The position numbers and the translations under genes were made by a program. A stretch of 64,000 nucleotides of DNA from Saprolegnia diclina VS20. Taxonomy: Eukaryota; Oomycota; Saprolegniomycetes; Saprolegniales; Saprolegniaceae. The stretch is taken from positions 239,736 to 303,735 of the forward strand of contig NW_008246079.1 of assembly GCF_000281045.1 (NCBI RefSeq). The letters run 5' to 3'. Positions within the stretch are counted from its first letter, which is position 1; every line of letters begins with the position of its first letter. Below, in pieces: positions 1-10,554 of this stretch. The notes below the pieces were generated by a model that worked only from the letters and a program-made list of their open reading frames with translations, made no database searches and was not told the origin of the DNA.

Positions 1-387
1 GTCATCACCCGCGCGCGGCTCAACGGCACGTATGACATCGACTACGACGACGGCGAGAAGGAAACCGGAGTCGCTGCCGAGTTGATCAAGCTCAAGGAAG
101 GCGGGGCGTCGTCGTCCAGCACCGCCTCGTACCGCGTTGGTGCTAAAGTCGAAGCGCAGTATAAAGGCAAGAAGGAATATTTCAAGGGCACGATCACAAA
201 AGATTATGGCGACGGCCGCTACGACATCGAGTACGACGACGGTGACAAAGAGTTCAAAGTGTCCAGTGGGCTCATGCGGCCGCTCAAAGCGGCGCCGGCC
301 GCGCCGAGCGCGTCGCGCGGTCTCTCGAACTTCCAGCGGCTTGCTGCGACGTCGACCAAGAAGAAGAGCGGGAATAGCTCCGACTAG
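1..387 (+). CDS. Tudor/Agenet-like repeat protein, C-terminal fragment
   Basis: The frame is open from the first base and ends with TAG at 385-387, so the N-terminus lies outside the window. It encodes about 128 residues. A short beta-rich unit occurs twice: one copy ends near residue 20 with YDIDYDDGEKE, and the second (about 45-90) contains VGAKVEAQYKGKKEYFKG followed by YDIEYDDGDKE. The pattern V-A-Y-G...W/Y-G-I...Y-D-I-D/E-Y-D-D-G is typical of Tudor/Agenet (Royal family) folds that read methylated or charged ligands. The tail is Ala/Ser/Lys-rich. The target and role cannot be told from this fragment. Domain assignment is by motif only. Confidence 0.75.
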   Translation, partial: VITRARLNGTYDIDYDDGEKETGVAAELIKLKEGGASSSSTASYRVGAKVEAQYKGKKEYFKGTITKDYGDGRYDIEYDDGDKEFKVSSGLMRPLKAAPAAPSASRGLSNFQRLAATSTKKKSGNSSD

Positions 388-471
388 ATGTCGTGAGAAT
401 GCATGAGTTGATACCAGAACGCAGACATCAACTGTCCACAATAGAGTGTCCACAAACACTGGACTATGCTT

Positions 472-1581
472 TTATGCCAAGTGGCGGTACGAGGTCCACG
501 TACTACGCAGTGCGGGGTACTGCGGTGGCTCTTCCTTCTTGGCCGACGCCGACGGTGGCGCCGGCTGCTTGGGCGGTACAAAATGATCGTCGCAGAGGAA
601 CTTGGCGTAGTCGTTGCCCTTGTACTTGGTGCCCTTCCACCACGAATACATATCGGGCTTCTCTTCCTTCTTTGGCTCGGCAGGCTACGCTTGATACTGC
701 TTACTCGACGCAATGATGTAGTCAAGTACCTTGCTCGGCAGCTTGCCCCACCACTGCGGCGGCTCGCTCCACCTACACGGCGTCGCCCTGACCAAATCGA
801 ATGACGGCTTCGTACCATGGTTTTGCTGTGGCACCTCCCTCCGCCATTGGCTTGGCAGTCTTGGCATCGCCACCTCCCTTGTCTAGTGCGCTTGATGCAG
901 CGCCTTTTGCCGAGTCGACACCGGTCTGTGCTGGTTTGAGCTGGATTTTGCTGCGTGTGCAAGTATTTCGAATCAGTACAGCGACACTGGACAGCCGTAC
1001 CTCTCTTCGATAGCGAGCTTGAGCGAACTTAGTTTCCAAAAGTCGCTTTCCATGTACAGTGCTCTTAGAACCTTCGGGTCGTTGGGCAAGAGACCGTCTC
1101 GAAGGAAGTTGAGGACGTGTCGAAACAGCAACCTACCTCAAGCCATCGAGCGCGCCAAGAAGCATGGACTATACCCGTCGCGGTCGATCGCAAAGCCACC
1201 AACGTCACTGGCTTGCAGCGGCGAGTCGGCGGCCACCATGGCCGCGAGGAGGGACTTTGGGTCGCGCTTCGCCAGCACGTGGCTAAGCTCGAAGTCGTAG
1301 CCACCCACCTGGAGGCGCAGGCGGGCGCCGCCGACAGCAAAGGCGTCGTGGCAGAACCAGTCGGACGTCGACGCGGCCTGGAACCGATCCATCTCGGACT
1401 CTAGCAAGGCGCGCTGGAGCAAGAGTCGTCGCTTCTCGTGGCGCAGAAAGGCCTTTTGGCCCGCCACCTTTTGCAGCTGGCCGCGTAGCTTCTCTTGGCG
1501 CGTCTCGACAACGGTCCTGTAGAGGTCGCCTTCGGACTCTTCGTGGCGCATGCGCGACCGCATGTCGTCGTCATAGTACAT
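472..1581 (-). CDS. BTB/POZ (KCTD/T1-type) domain protein
   Basis: Five exons read on the minus strand: 1581-1175, 1132-1001, 950-816, 772-730, 684-472, giving 309 aa. The introns are 42, 50, 43 and 45 nt, all GTA...AG, and splicing removes every frame break. A Lys/Arg-rich coiled region (about 15-80) precedes a T1-type BTB fold (about 100-190) with RLRLQVGGYDFELS, IDRDG and then NFLRDGLLPND. The domain is recognisable only after intron 1 is removed between DRDG and the following LLFRH. The tail is Gly/Ala/Lys-rich with W-W motifs and ends in Pro/Lys repeats. KCTD-type proteins usually act as cullin-3 adaptors or oligomeric scaffolds; that role is inferred. ATG 1581 is the first in-frame Met. 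Confidence 0.75.
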
Positions 1582-2181
1582 GGTCCTCGTGCGACTTGCG
1601 GCGTCGGTTCCAAAGATCGCGAGGCTAAAAACACCCTGTTTGCACTTGATATTGCACTTGATATTACACTTGGCAGGCAACCGCACGAAATCACATTCTA
1701 AACCAAGCCCCGTTCAAAGAGCACTCACTGCGCGGTTGGCTGCAGCCTCCGAATATGTAGTTGGAGCGAATGGCTCAGACGTAACTACGACCCAAGCACC
1801 AAACTTGGAGGCTGTGGCGCTCTTGTTTGATTGGATTACGTGTTCATTGTCTTCTGGGGTATTGTTGAATATTGTCTTCTTCTTGGTGTATAGCATCGGT
1901 CCACAAAGGCTCGGTGATCCTTTATACTCCAACAAGATGTTGGCGCCGAGTGGACACTGCCGACAAGTTCCTACCATGTGATTGGTCAATGCCAAGATTG
2001 GCAATAGCCAATCAAAATGGTTCTTGTGTGGCAAAGACGATCTTGGATCCAGTGGTGCATCTGCCAGACACTGGCGTCGACAGTTCTCGGTCAGCATAAA
2101 TCTAGACGTCGAGACTCACTGCAAGTGTCTATAAAATCACAAAATTGGATTTGGATATATTCTAGTGGCTCCTATGTATAT
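1582..2181. other. intergenic, no gene seen
   Basis: A tandem 12-bp repeat (GCACTTGATATT, 1642-1665) lies just upstream of the BTB gene. Several GATTGG/CCAAT motifs cluster at about 1979-2021. Short open frames here show no recognisable protein. Confidence 0.5.
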
Positions 2182-3360
2182 TTACGGCGAGCCTTGACCG
2201 CACGCGCCGGCGTCGCTGCAGTCGCGCGGGTACGTCTTGAGTGCGTGCTCGACCTGGATCGTCGTGTGGTCGACGCCCTTGGAGATCAAGTACTCCTGCG
2301 CCTGGTGCAGCGCCTCGTCCGGGTTGCCTTCGCTCACCAAGTGCACGCTCAGCGACGGCAGACCGGCGCTCAGCGACCAAATGTGCAGATCATGGGCGTT
2401 CGAGACCGCCGGCAGCGCCAAAAGCCCTTCGAGGATGTCGTCCGGGTCGTACCCGTCCGGCGTGCCCTCCATGAGCACGTGGATCGACGACTTGATGATG
2501 CCGATGGTCGTGCCGAGGACGAGGATCGAGAAGAGGAACGTCGCGATCGGGTCGGCGACCTGCCACTTGGGCTCATACCAAATGAGACCGCCGGCGAGGC
2601 AGACGCCGAGGCTCTGGATAAAGTCGCCGAGGGCGTGGATGTACGCGGCTTCGATGTTGAGGTTTTCAAGCTTCTTCTTCGTGGGGGCTTCGTCGTGGCC
2701 GTGGCTGTGCGAGTGGCCGTGGCCAGCTTCGACATCGTCGTGGTCATGGTCGTCGTGGTCGTCGTGATCGTGGTCGTCGTGCGAATGCGAGTGGCCATGC
2801 GAGTCGGACTTGGCGCCGTGGGAGTGGTCGTGGCTCTCACCACCGTGCGAGTGGCCGTGGCCGCCACCGACACCGTGCGAATGCGAGTGGCCGAGGATCT
2901 TCATGAGCGCGAGGTTGACGACAAGGCCGATGACAGCAATGATAAACATGAGCTTGCCATCGACATGCTCTTTCGGGTTGTCGCTGATGGCGTCCTGGAA
3001 GCGGTCAATGGCGGCGTAGACGAGGAAGCCCGTGAGCACCCAAATGACGAGCACCGACACGATGGCACCGAGGATCTCGGCGCGGTGGAAGCCGTAGCTC
3101 ATCTTGGAGCTGGCGGGGAACGTTTGGATCCAGATGGCAAAGAGCGAGATGAGGAAGCCGGCGACGTCCGAGAGCAAGTGCGCAGCGTCCGTCATGATGG
3201 CGAGCGAGCCGGCCATGAAGCCACCGACGACTTCGGCAAACATAAAGACGAGCGCAAAGAGGCAGGCCCACTGCAGCTTCTTCTTGGCACGGAGCGCACC
3301 TTCGTTGAGCGGCGCCGACTTGGCAGGGACAAGCGGCGAGGCTTCGTTCATGGCTGCCAT
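2182..3360 (-). CDS. ZnT-type cation diffusion facilitator zinc transporter, copy 1
   Basis: Intronless, 392 aa from ATG 3360. This is a cation diffusion facilitator that should move Zn2+ out of the cytosol, into organelles or out of the cell, by proton exchange. Six membrane segments are visible. The TM2 metal site reads TDAAHLLSD and TM5 carries HALGDFIQS, the HxxxD pair that marks Zn-selective CDFs. Between TM4 and TM5 lies a long His/Asp/Gly loop (about 150-215, HGHSH and DHDHDD units), as in vacuolar and vesicular ZnT proteins. The C-terminal cytosolic domain (HDLHIWSLSAG) is complete. It is transcribed head-to-head with a paralogue at 5155; the His-loop-to-end portion is almost identical at DNA level, while the N-terminal third differs. 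Confidence 0.93.
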   Translation of the reverse strand: MAAMNEASPLVPAKSAPLNEGALRAKKKLQWACLFALVFMFAEVVGGFMAGSLAIMTDAAHLLSDVAGFLISLFAIWIQTFPASSKMSYGFHRAEILGAIVSVLVIWVLTGFLVYAAIDRFQDAISDNPKEHVDGKLMFIIAVIGLVVNLALMKILGHSHSHGVGGGHGHSHGGESHDHSHGAKSDSHGHSHSHDDHDHDDHDDHDHDDVEAGHGHSHSHGHDEAPTKKKLENLNIEAAYIHALGDFIQSLGVCLAGGLIWYEPKWQVADPIATFLFSILVLGTTIGIIKSSIHVLMEGTPDGYDPDDILEGLLALPAVSNAHDLHIWSLSAGLPSLSVHLVSEGNPDEALHQAQEYLISKGVDHTTIQVEHALKTYPRDCSDAGACGQGSP

Positions 3361-5154
3361 GACGATGGGATTTTGGATTGTGACTCTTGGGATCCGACGG
3401 CGAAGACGGCCCGCCCTTTCTCGAAGGCTTGGCCAATGACTTCGCGATTTGTGGTCGGCGGCGCTACTTGCACTTCCACCTCATTTGGGTGCAATGAGGC
3501 GCGCTGATTGGTGGCTTCGATTTTTTATTCGCATATAAAGTACATGACATCGCGCGGATTGGCCGAAGGCACGCGAACGTGCGCTTCGATGTTTGTAGCA
3601 GCATACTGGCTAAGCGAATTACGGTGTCGCGCGCCAACTTGCCGACAGGCGAAGGCGTCGCTACAGCCCACCGAAGCGACGTGGTAGCTTGGTCGGCCAG
3701 CAAGGCCGTCAGTTCGTGAGCTTGCGACGGGCACAATGCCAAAGGTGCCGTCACTTCGGAGCTAAATTGTTGGAGCTCACCTTCGGCTTCGTGACATGAT
3801 GACCCACACCTGCTCTCCACCTCACTTTGGGATCCAGATGAGGGAAGATGAGAGGTCAGTGGCGTGTCAGCCAGTCAATTGCGAACCCGGATCCCACGAG
3901 GTACATCCGATTAAACGTCCTTCCGCTTCGTTGGTGGCGCTTCTCTTCAAGAAGGAGCTCGTTTTGCGCTTGCATCGCAGAGTGCGGGCAGTTGAAGGCA
4001 AGGACGTACGTTGAGGCGAGAGAGGGAGAGTTCCGTGTCGTTATGACTGATATCTGTCAACGAGAGTATATGGAGTGCGGTATGACGCCAACATGGAGTT
4101 GATGGGAAGCTCAAAGGATCTTGCCTGTACAAGTTGCTATTACCTGTAGTAGGCTCCTTACGATGAAGGAGTACATGTTCACCAGTGGAGTGTGCAAATG
4201 GAGTGCGCTTGACGAAGCAGCTTGCGTCTGCGTAGTTTGCTCTGGTTTCCTCCCTTGTCATAGATCTAGGATTGGGTTGCTTTTCACACACATAAATCTC
4301 ACGTGAACAATTCCAGGTCGGCAATTCGCGCGTGTTTTATAACAACTTGATTATTGTATTCAACCGCACAAAACCCACAGAGTAGGAAACGATGTGAGAA
4401 ATAAAACCCGCGTTTTCCACATATGACGTGGCACATCCACACGACTCCATTTTTGACAACGACATTGCCACGTAGAGATCAACACGACCAGATCAAATTC
4501 CTGCAGAGGCGACAACTGCCGCGTTCAGCGACGCCCATTGTAGCTTCATGAGGCACTCGACAGCGCCAGGCTTCTCTTTAAGGCAGGGACGATGTTCTTT
4601 TAACTTTACCTTCCAGGAGGTTGAATGCCCATACCTCGACGCTTCAGCCCGTTACCAGTAGATCGTATTGTCAGTGCATTTGGATGGACCAACCGCGTAC
4701 AGGTTACCATTCCAAATGCGTAAAGAGTGTTCTACCTTCGAGTGGCTGCTAAATCCAAATCCAAATTCAGTACCGGTACAGTGTACCAGGAGCCAGCCAC
4801 TGGTTGCAACAGAAAACCGTTGACCGCGTGCAACCACGGCTTTTACTTCTACTGTAGTCGAGCCATTCGACTACCAAACTATACGACGGCAAGACACGCC
4901 GTCGGACAAGATGTCATTGTCTGCTTGCGCTTGTAGCGATCTTCCTCTTGTCCGTTGGTCACGCTTCGAGTCTGCGTATCCGGTCATAGAACATCCAGTC
5001 AGACAGGCGATCTCCTTATTTTAATGCCTCCGCATACAAACAGAGAGCTATTTGCCAATATTAATATATTCGAAGCCAACCCATCGACGCGCTCGTTCCT
5101 CGCTCCTCTGTGTGGTGCACACCTGCTTTGCCCCGTCGGATCCGAAGCGTTGCC
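3361..5154. other. 1.8-kb spacer between divergent ZnT genes
   Basis: No supported gene. It should hold both ZnT promoters. A GATTGG box sits at 3506-3511, about 146 bp upstream of the minus-strand ATG. The spacer is less GC-rich than the flanking genes. Confidence 0.5.
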
Positions 5155-6345
5155 ATGGCCTCCGAGTCGACGCCGCTCCTCGCGCGCAAGGCCGCGCCCA
5201 AGCTCAATGAGGCGGCGCAGCGCGCCAAGCGCAAGCTGCAGTGGGCCTGCCTCTTTGCGCTCGCCTTCATGGTCGCGGAAGTCATTGGTGGCTTCATGGC
5301 CGGCTCGCTCGCCATCATGACGGACGCTGCGCACTTGCTCTCGGACGTCGCCGGCTTCCTCATCTCGCTCTTTGCCATCTGGATCCAGACGTTCCCCGCC
5401 AGCTCCAGGATGAGCTTTGGCTTTCATCGCGCCGAGATTCTTGGCGCCGTCATCTCGGTGCTCGTCATTTGGGTGCTCACGGGCTTCCTCGTCTACGCTG
5501 CCGTCGAGCGCTTCCAGGACGCGATTAGCGACAACCCGCAAGAGCATGTCGATGGCAAGCTCATGTTTATAATTGCCTGCATTGGCCTCGTCGTCAACCT
5601 TGCGCTCATGAAGATCCTTGGCCACAGCCACTCCCATGGCGGCCACGGCGGCCATGGTCACTCGCATGGCGGCGACGATCACGGCCATGGGCACGGCGCC
5701 AAGTCCGACTCGCATGGCCACTCGCATTCGCACGACGACCACGATCACGACGACCACGACGACCATGACCACGACGATGTCGAAGCTGGCCACGGCCACT
5801 CGCACAGCCACGGCCACGACGAAGCCCCCACGAAGAAGAAGCTTGAAAACCTCAACATCGAAGCCGCGTACATCCACGCCCTCGGCGACTTTATCCAGAG
5901 CCTCGGCGTCTGCCTCGCCGGCGGTCTCATTTGGTATGAGCCCAAGTGGCAGGTCGCCGACCCGATCGCGACGTTCCTCTTCTCGATCCTCGTCCTCGGC
6001 ACGACCATCGGCATCATCAAGTCGTCGATCCACGTGCTCATGGAGGGCACGCCGGACGGGTACGACCCGGACGACATCCTCGAAGGGCTTTTGGCGCTGC
6101 CGGCGGTCTCGAACGCCCATGATCTGCACATTTGGTCGCTGAGCGCCGGTCTGCCGTCGCTGAGCGTGCACTTGGTGAGCGAAGGCAACCCGGACGAGGC
6201 GCTGCACCAGGCGCAAGAGTACTTGATCTCCAAGGGCATCGACCACACGACGATCCAGGTCGAGCACGCACTCAAGACGTACCCGCGCGACTGCAGCGAC
6301 GCCGGCGCGTGCGGTCAAGTCTCGCCCAAGTCGGGCGTTGTCTAG
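5155..6345 (+). CDS. ZnT-type cation diffusion facilitator zinc transporter, copy 2
   Basis: Intronless, 396 aa from ATG 5155; an upstream in-frame extension has only a GTG. Domain order matches copy 1: a short N-tail with the acidic-Leu motif ESTPLL (a possible endolysosomal sorting signal), TM1-4 with the H/D metal site in TM2, a His-rich loop, TM5-6 with HALGD, and a C-terminal metallochaperone-like domain. Loop and N-terminal residues differ from copy 1 (for example GGHGGHGH and DDHGHGH), but from GAKSDSHGH to the terminal GACGQ only one residue differs (Ile for Val in SKGIDHTT). The inverted arrangement and sharply bounded identity point to gene conversion. The separate promoter suggests differential expression. 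Confidence 0.93.
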   Translation: MASESTPLLARKAAPKLNEAAQRAKRKLQWACLFALAFMVAEVIGGFMAGSLAIMTDAAHLLSDVAGFLISLFAIWIQTFPASSRMSFGFHRAEILGAVISVLVIWVLTGFLVYAAVERFQDAISDNPQEHVDGKLMFIIACIGLVVNLALMKILGHSHSHGGHGGHGHSHGGDDHGHGHGAKSDSHGHSHSHDDHDHDDHDDHDHDDVEAGHGHSHSHGHDEAPTKKKLENLNIEAAYIHALGDFIQSLGVCLAGGLIWYEPKWQVADPIATFLFSILVLGTTIGIIKSSIHVLMEGTPDGYDPDDILEGLLALPAVSNAHDLHIWSLSAGLPSLSVHLVSEGNPDEALHQAQEYLISKGIDHTTIQVEHALKTYPRDCSDAGACGQVSPKSGVV

Positions 6346-6739
6346 ATCTAGAGACTGAACTACAGATGCACCTATGCAGTGACGAGCCATTTTGCCTGTA
6401 CGTCGACCTCGGTAATAGCCAAGCCATTTTGCTACAGAACACGGCAAGCGTTGAGAGCTATGGGAGATACCAAGGTGGCCCATCGAGCTTCGGGGTGAAG
6501 TGCAACTTCAACGTCGCAGGAAGAGATGCCGTGGGTTAACATACCCACGTCGCCAAGTCTCTTGCGGTTGCGTGACTGTTGTTTGTCTCAGTATTTGTAT
6601 GCGGTTTTTAATTGGCTTGCATGTATACACAGATCCCAATTGCATTTTATTAAAAATAAAATACGTGTCACGGGACCTTGTGGCGGTCAACGCAGCGAGC
6701 CCTCATTTCGAGTAAACCGAGTTGTTGGCACGGACGACG
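6346..6739. other. intergenic, no gene seen
   Basis: A, T-richer spacer between the ZnT stop and the HA-repeat protein. No gene is supported. Confidence 0.4.
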
Positions 6740-8173
6740 ATGGCACCGTCGGCGTCGGTCCCGCTGGCCGTCTGCGTCATGGAGGGCGACGCGATCCTGC
6801 AGCGCTCGTTGACGCACGCGCTTCCGTCGACGACCTTTGTGGACATCCTCAAGGCCTTTGCCGCCGGCCAGTATGCGCAGCGCGTGAGCGGCGCGGTCGT
6901 CCGCGTCGGCGACGCCGCTTCCAAGATCCTCAACCACGCCGCCGACATGGACGAGGTCGACATGTTCATGACGTACGAGGACGCGCTCCATGTGCTCGGC
7001 GAGATCAAGAAGGTCGTGTTCCTCCTTGCGCCGCCCAGCGCGATGCACTTTCTCTCGCCGCCGCTCTACGCCACGCCGTCGCCCGCGCCGTACACCCTCA
7101 CGACCAAGAAGCGCCGGCTCCAGAACCGAACCGCAACCTCGCTCGAGAGCCAGCACAACATGGTAGCGATCGCCAACATCTTGCACCAGGCGCAGCCGGC
7201 CCACGTCAAGTACCTCGTGCTGCCGTCGCGCTACAAGGTACCGGCGACCGACCCGTTCCCGCTGCCATTGCGCGGCACGACGATCGACGTCATGGTGTTT
7301 CGCCAAGCGTACAAGGTGCGCATCCTCGAGCCCGATATTGTCGCGGCCCTCGATGCGCTTCACTTTGTCTGGGACGTGCAAGAGCACAAGCGCGACATGA
7401 ACCTTCTCGCACTGCGCACGTACAAGCAGATCTGCGGCGACCTTCTCGTGCCCGAGCGCTTCCATGTGCCCGAAGACGACGCGTGGCCGTCCGAGGTGTG
7501 GAACCTCCATCTTGGCCGCGTCGTGCGCAAGATCCGCAGCTACGGCCCCGACGGCCCGGTGCAGCGCAAGGACGAGCTGCTTGCGATGGGCTTTGTGTGG
7601 GAGCACGCCGACTTCCAGTGGAACATTCACTTGCACGCGCTGCAGATCTACCGCCGCCTCCACGGCCACATCAAGGTGCCGCAGTTCTTCAAAGTGCCCA
7701 ACGAAGAGAACGCGACCGTGGCCACCTGGCCGCGCGACATGTGGGGGCTCCAGCTCGGCCGCATCGTCAACAGGCTGCGGCTGACGATGGACACGATGCC
7801 GACGTCGCACAAGCACGCGCTCGACGACCTCGGGATGGTGTGGGTCGCCAGCAAAAAGTTTAGCTGGGAACACCGCCTTTTGGGCTTGACGACGTTCAAG
7901 CGCCTGTATGGCCACCTCAAAGTACCCAAGTCCTTTCAAGTCCCCGAGCGCGACCCGCAGTGGCCAACGCACATTTGGAAGATGCAGCTCGGGTGGGTCG
8001 TCAAGGACCTTCGCAACAAGGAGGATACGATGCCCCACGACCGCAAATTGCAGCTCTTGCAGCTCGACTTTGTGTGGAAGAAGACGCCCGAGCTCGACCT
8101 TCTGGCACGGAACACGCCCGACCTGCTCGCCAACCTCCAGGACAGCACGTCGCACGTGGTCGAAATCATCTAA
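6740..8173 (+). CDS. helicase-associated (HA) repeat protein, 4 repeats, no helicase
   Basis: Intronless, 477 aa from ATG 6740. The N-terminal ~110 residues are unassigned. A basic patch TKKRRLQNR (about 122-130) could be a nuclear signal. From about 140 to 450 there are four repeats of 70-75 aa, each with the HA-domain (PF03457-like) layout: W-x-x-x-L-x-x-L-x-x-[YF]-x-x-x-[HY]G[HD]-[IL]-x-VP, then VP...WP...W-x-L-x-LG-x-[VI]-V, and a closing L-x-x-x-G-[FM]-V-W. In bacteria HA repeats often follow SF2 helicases; here no helicase motif is present. Two more members of the family are in this window (11240-15250 and 51263-52750). Function is unknown. The HA assignment is by pattern. Confidence 0.85.
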   Translation: MAPSASVPLAVCVMEGDAILQRSLTHALPSTTFVDILKAFAAGQYAQRVSGAVVRVGDAASKILNHAADMDEVDMFMTYEDALHVLGEIKKVVFLLAPPSAMHFLSPPLYATPSPAPYTLTTKKRRLQNRTATSLESQHNMVAIANILHQAQPAHVKYLVLPSRYKVPATDPFPLPLRGTTIDVMVFRQAYKVRILEPDIVAALDALHFVWDVQEHKRDMNLLALRTYKQICGDLLVPERFHVPEDDAWPSEVWNLHLGRVVRKIRSYGPDGPVQRKDELLAMGFVWEHADFQWNIHLHALQIYRRLHGHIKVPQFFKVPNEENATVATWPRDMWGLQLGRIVNRLRLTMDTMPTSHKHALDDLGMVWVASKKFSWEHRLLGLTTFKRLYGHLKVPKSFQVPERDPQWPTHIWKMQLGWVVKDLRNKEDTMPHDRKLQLLQLDFVWKKTPELDLLARNTPDLLANLQDSTSHVVEII

Positions 8174-8945
8174 ATACCCTACCCCTCGGCGTTGAATGTG
8201 TCTACGAGTACTGCTACTTATATCCAATGCAGTATGTAGTACCCACTGCCCAACGACTTGGCGATGAGGAGCAGACACACAGCGCACTCTGCAGTGGCAG
8301 ACCTATACACGCGGACCGTTGTGCGGCCACGAACCCGCGCCAGTGCATGAGGCCCAAGAATAAGCTATGCCCCAAGTCCCCACACCTGGACGCCTCCCGG
8401 CAAATCACCATCAACAAGGCTTCCAAATGCACGTCCTGTACTTGGCGCGGTGCTGACTCGGCGAGGAACCCTACCCCTAGTCCGATACCGAGCCGTTGCA
8501 ACTCGGTTCGTTGTGAATCTAAATCGTACAATCTGTGTCGACAATAGTCGCAGTGGAATGAACTACGCTCTCTACGCTCAGGCTTCCGCGCGATCACATT
8601 GTATCGTGCAATAGCGACACCACTGCGTACAAGCTATTCCCAATACGACTGTTTCAACAGGCAAATAGGAACTTATTTTCTTGGATTTTGTCGGATGTTG
8701 GAAGAGATACGCTCTTGGCACCTTCGCTGCGTGCATCGAGAGCAGTGAAGCCGAGGACGATGCCAGATGTACCACCACCAACGCCGCCAGAACGACATTT
8801 CCCTTGACCCAACTAGATATCTAACACGCAACACAATTTGGTAGAATGTCCTCAAGTCCTTAACGACAATCGTGCGATGCACAACATGTCCATGGTACAC
8901 CTGTAGTACTATGCAAAACGCTACTATATGCAAAAACTAACAAAC
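8174..8945. other. intergenic, no gene seen
   Basis: Lies between the 3' ends of two converging genes. Short open frames here have no protein-like composition. Confidence 0.4.
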
Positions 8946-10554
8946 TCAGGCGTGCGGCGCCTGGCGGGCTTGGAGCGTCACGTGTACTGCGAGCGGGTCC
9001 TTGGGGATAAAGACGCCGACCGCGTTGTGCTGCAGCGTTGCGCGGCCTTCGACGTTAGTGATCGACGCGCGGAGCATGAGCGTCGTGACGACAATCTTGA
9101 CAAAGTCGGTGGCATAGTGCTGGCCGGGGCAGAGGTATTTCCCAAAGCCAAAGGGCGAAAAGTCTTTGGCGAGGCTCGGGTTGTTTAAGAACCGGTCGTA
9201 CGCGAAGTTGAACGGGTCAGGAAACGCCGCTTCGTCGTAGTAGGCAAGGTTGCTCTGGAGCACGAGACCGTCGCCCTTGCGCATGGCGAGCCGCCGACCA
9301 TCGGGAAAGTCGAGCGTCACATCTTCCATAGCGTACCGGACGGCGCTCGAGTTGAGGGCCAGGCGCAGCGTCTCCTTGACCGCTGACTCGAGGCGCACAC
9401 ACCTAGTAGCGTCAACATCCTAGCTATAAAAACGTGTCGACGTACTTCTCGATGGCGTCTCGATCCCACGTGGTATTGGTGACGCCGACGTGCAACTCGA
9501 CTTCCTCCTGCACGGCGGCCCACGCGGTCGGGTTCTCCAGTAGGTAGCAGATGGCCCAAAAGCACGCCCGCATCGTGTTGGTCGTCATGGCCCACACGAA
9601 CGAGAGCTGGTGGCCGTCCGTGTCACTGGGTGACACGCCGTGCGTCGCGCAAATCGCGAGCCGGTCTGTCACGACCGACGACACTATACACGGGTTACAT
9701 TAGACCACAAGATCAGAAACCAGAAATCAGAAATCAGAACACGCACACTTGTCGCGAGAAGTCGCAGCGTACTGCCGCAGCGTCGCATGCATACGACGCC
9801 GGGGCTCCTCGACGCCGAGCCACGCGGCGGGGAAGCCCGCGTAGAGTGCGGTAAACTTGGCGTCCCACGCGTTAAAGTCGGCGCGGAACGCCGGCGTCGC
9901 GAGGTCTTTGCCATAAAACACTTCGAGAAGCGTCTCAAAGAGCACTTCGTTGAGAAACGGGTAGAGTGCGACTCGTTTGGGGGACGACGATAGCTGCAGC
10001 TTTTGCAAAAGCGTCGTGGCACTCGCGTGGTTGAACTCGTCGAGCGACGGCTTGTGAAAGCCGAGCGACGTCGTGAGGCTCTTGCGCGTTGCGGCGGCGA
10101 TCGACTGGATCGTCTCGTCCGGCTGCGTGGCGTACGTGAACGCTCCGAACCCGACGCCCATCATGCGCGTCTTGAGCGGGAGCAAGCTCAGTTGCGGGTG
10201 CTTCGAGATGGTCGAGAAGAGCGCCGGGTCCGCGATCAGCGTGAGCGGCTCGCCCAGCATCGTGATGTTGAAGATGGTGCCGTACTGCCGCACCCAACGT
10301 TGCACGCAGCGCACGGCGCCGTGGCGGAAATGAATGCTCGCGCCCAGGTACGGCAGGTACGAGTAGACGTACGGATACTGGTTGTGGTGCCGGTGCGAGT
10401 AGCGGTGCCACGTCAGCCAGACGACGAGAAGCGAAGCCAACACGAGCGCCCACATGAGTGCAAATTGAAAAGTGAGCTCTGGAGCGCAAGGCGCATGCTG
10501 TGGCGCCTCGAAGCAGCAAGCTTCGAAAATATCGGTATCGGCGCTGCACATCAT
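8946..10554 (-). CDS. cytochrome P450, CYP7/CYP8-like
   Basis: Three exons (10554-9747, 9683-9446, 9402-8946), 500 aa, with introns of 63 and 43 nt. An N-terminal hydrophobic anchor (about 25-48) suggests an ER enzyme. The I-helix reads VWAMTTNTMRACFW, with Asn-Thr in place of the usual acid-Thr pair, as in the CYP7/CYP8/CYP39 clan. The K-helix ExxR is AVKETLRL, created by joining exons 2 and 3. The heme-binding loop is FSPFGFGKYLCPGQHYA with the thiolate Cys intact. Animal members hydroxylate sterols or isomerise prostaglandin endoperoxides; the substrate here is unknown. Intron 1 contains a TTCTGAT-type tandem repeat. Confidence 0.88.

Noticed and set aside
1714-2097. Minus-strand frame of 127 aa
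   Set aside because: No family resemblance; lies in a spacer rich in CCAAT motifs and lower in GC.
2017-3507. Long antisense open frame (about 490 aa, Val/Arg/Asp-rich) opposite the ZnT gene, with a twin at 4999-6483
   Set aside because: It mirrors the His/Asp-rich ZnT coding strand; its Val/Arg runs are the complement of CAC/GAC codons. Codon bias of the real gene explains the openness.
8946-10554. P450 as a pseudogene because of three broken frames
   Set aside because: Two mini-introns restore the frame exactly and recreate the ExxR helix, so it is a normal spliced gene.
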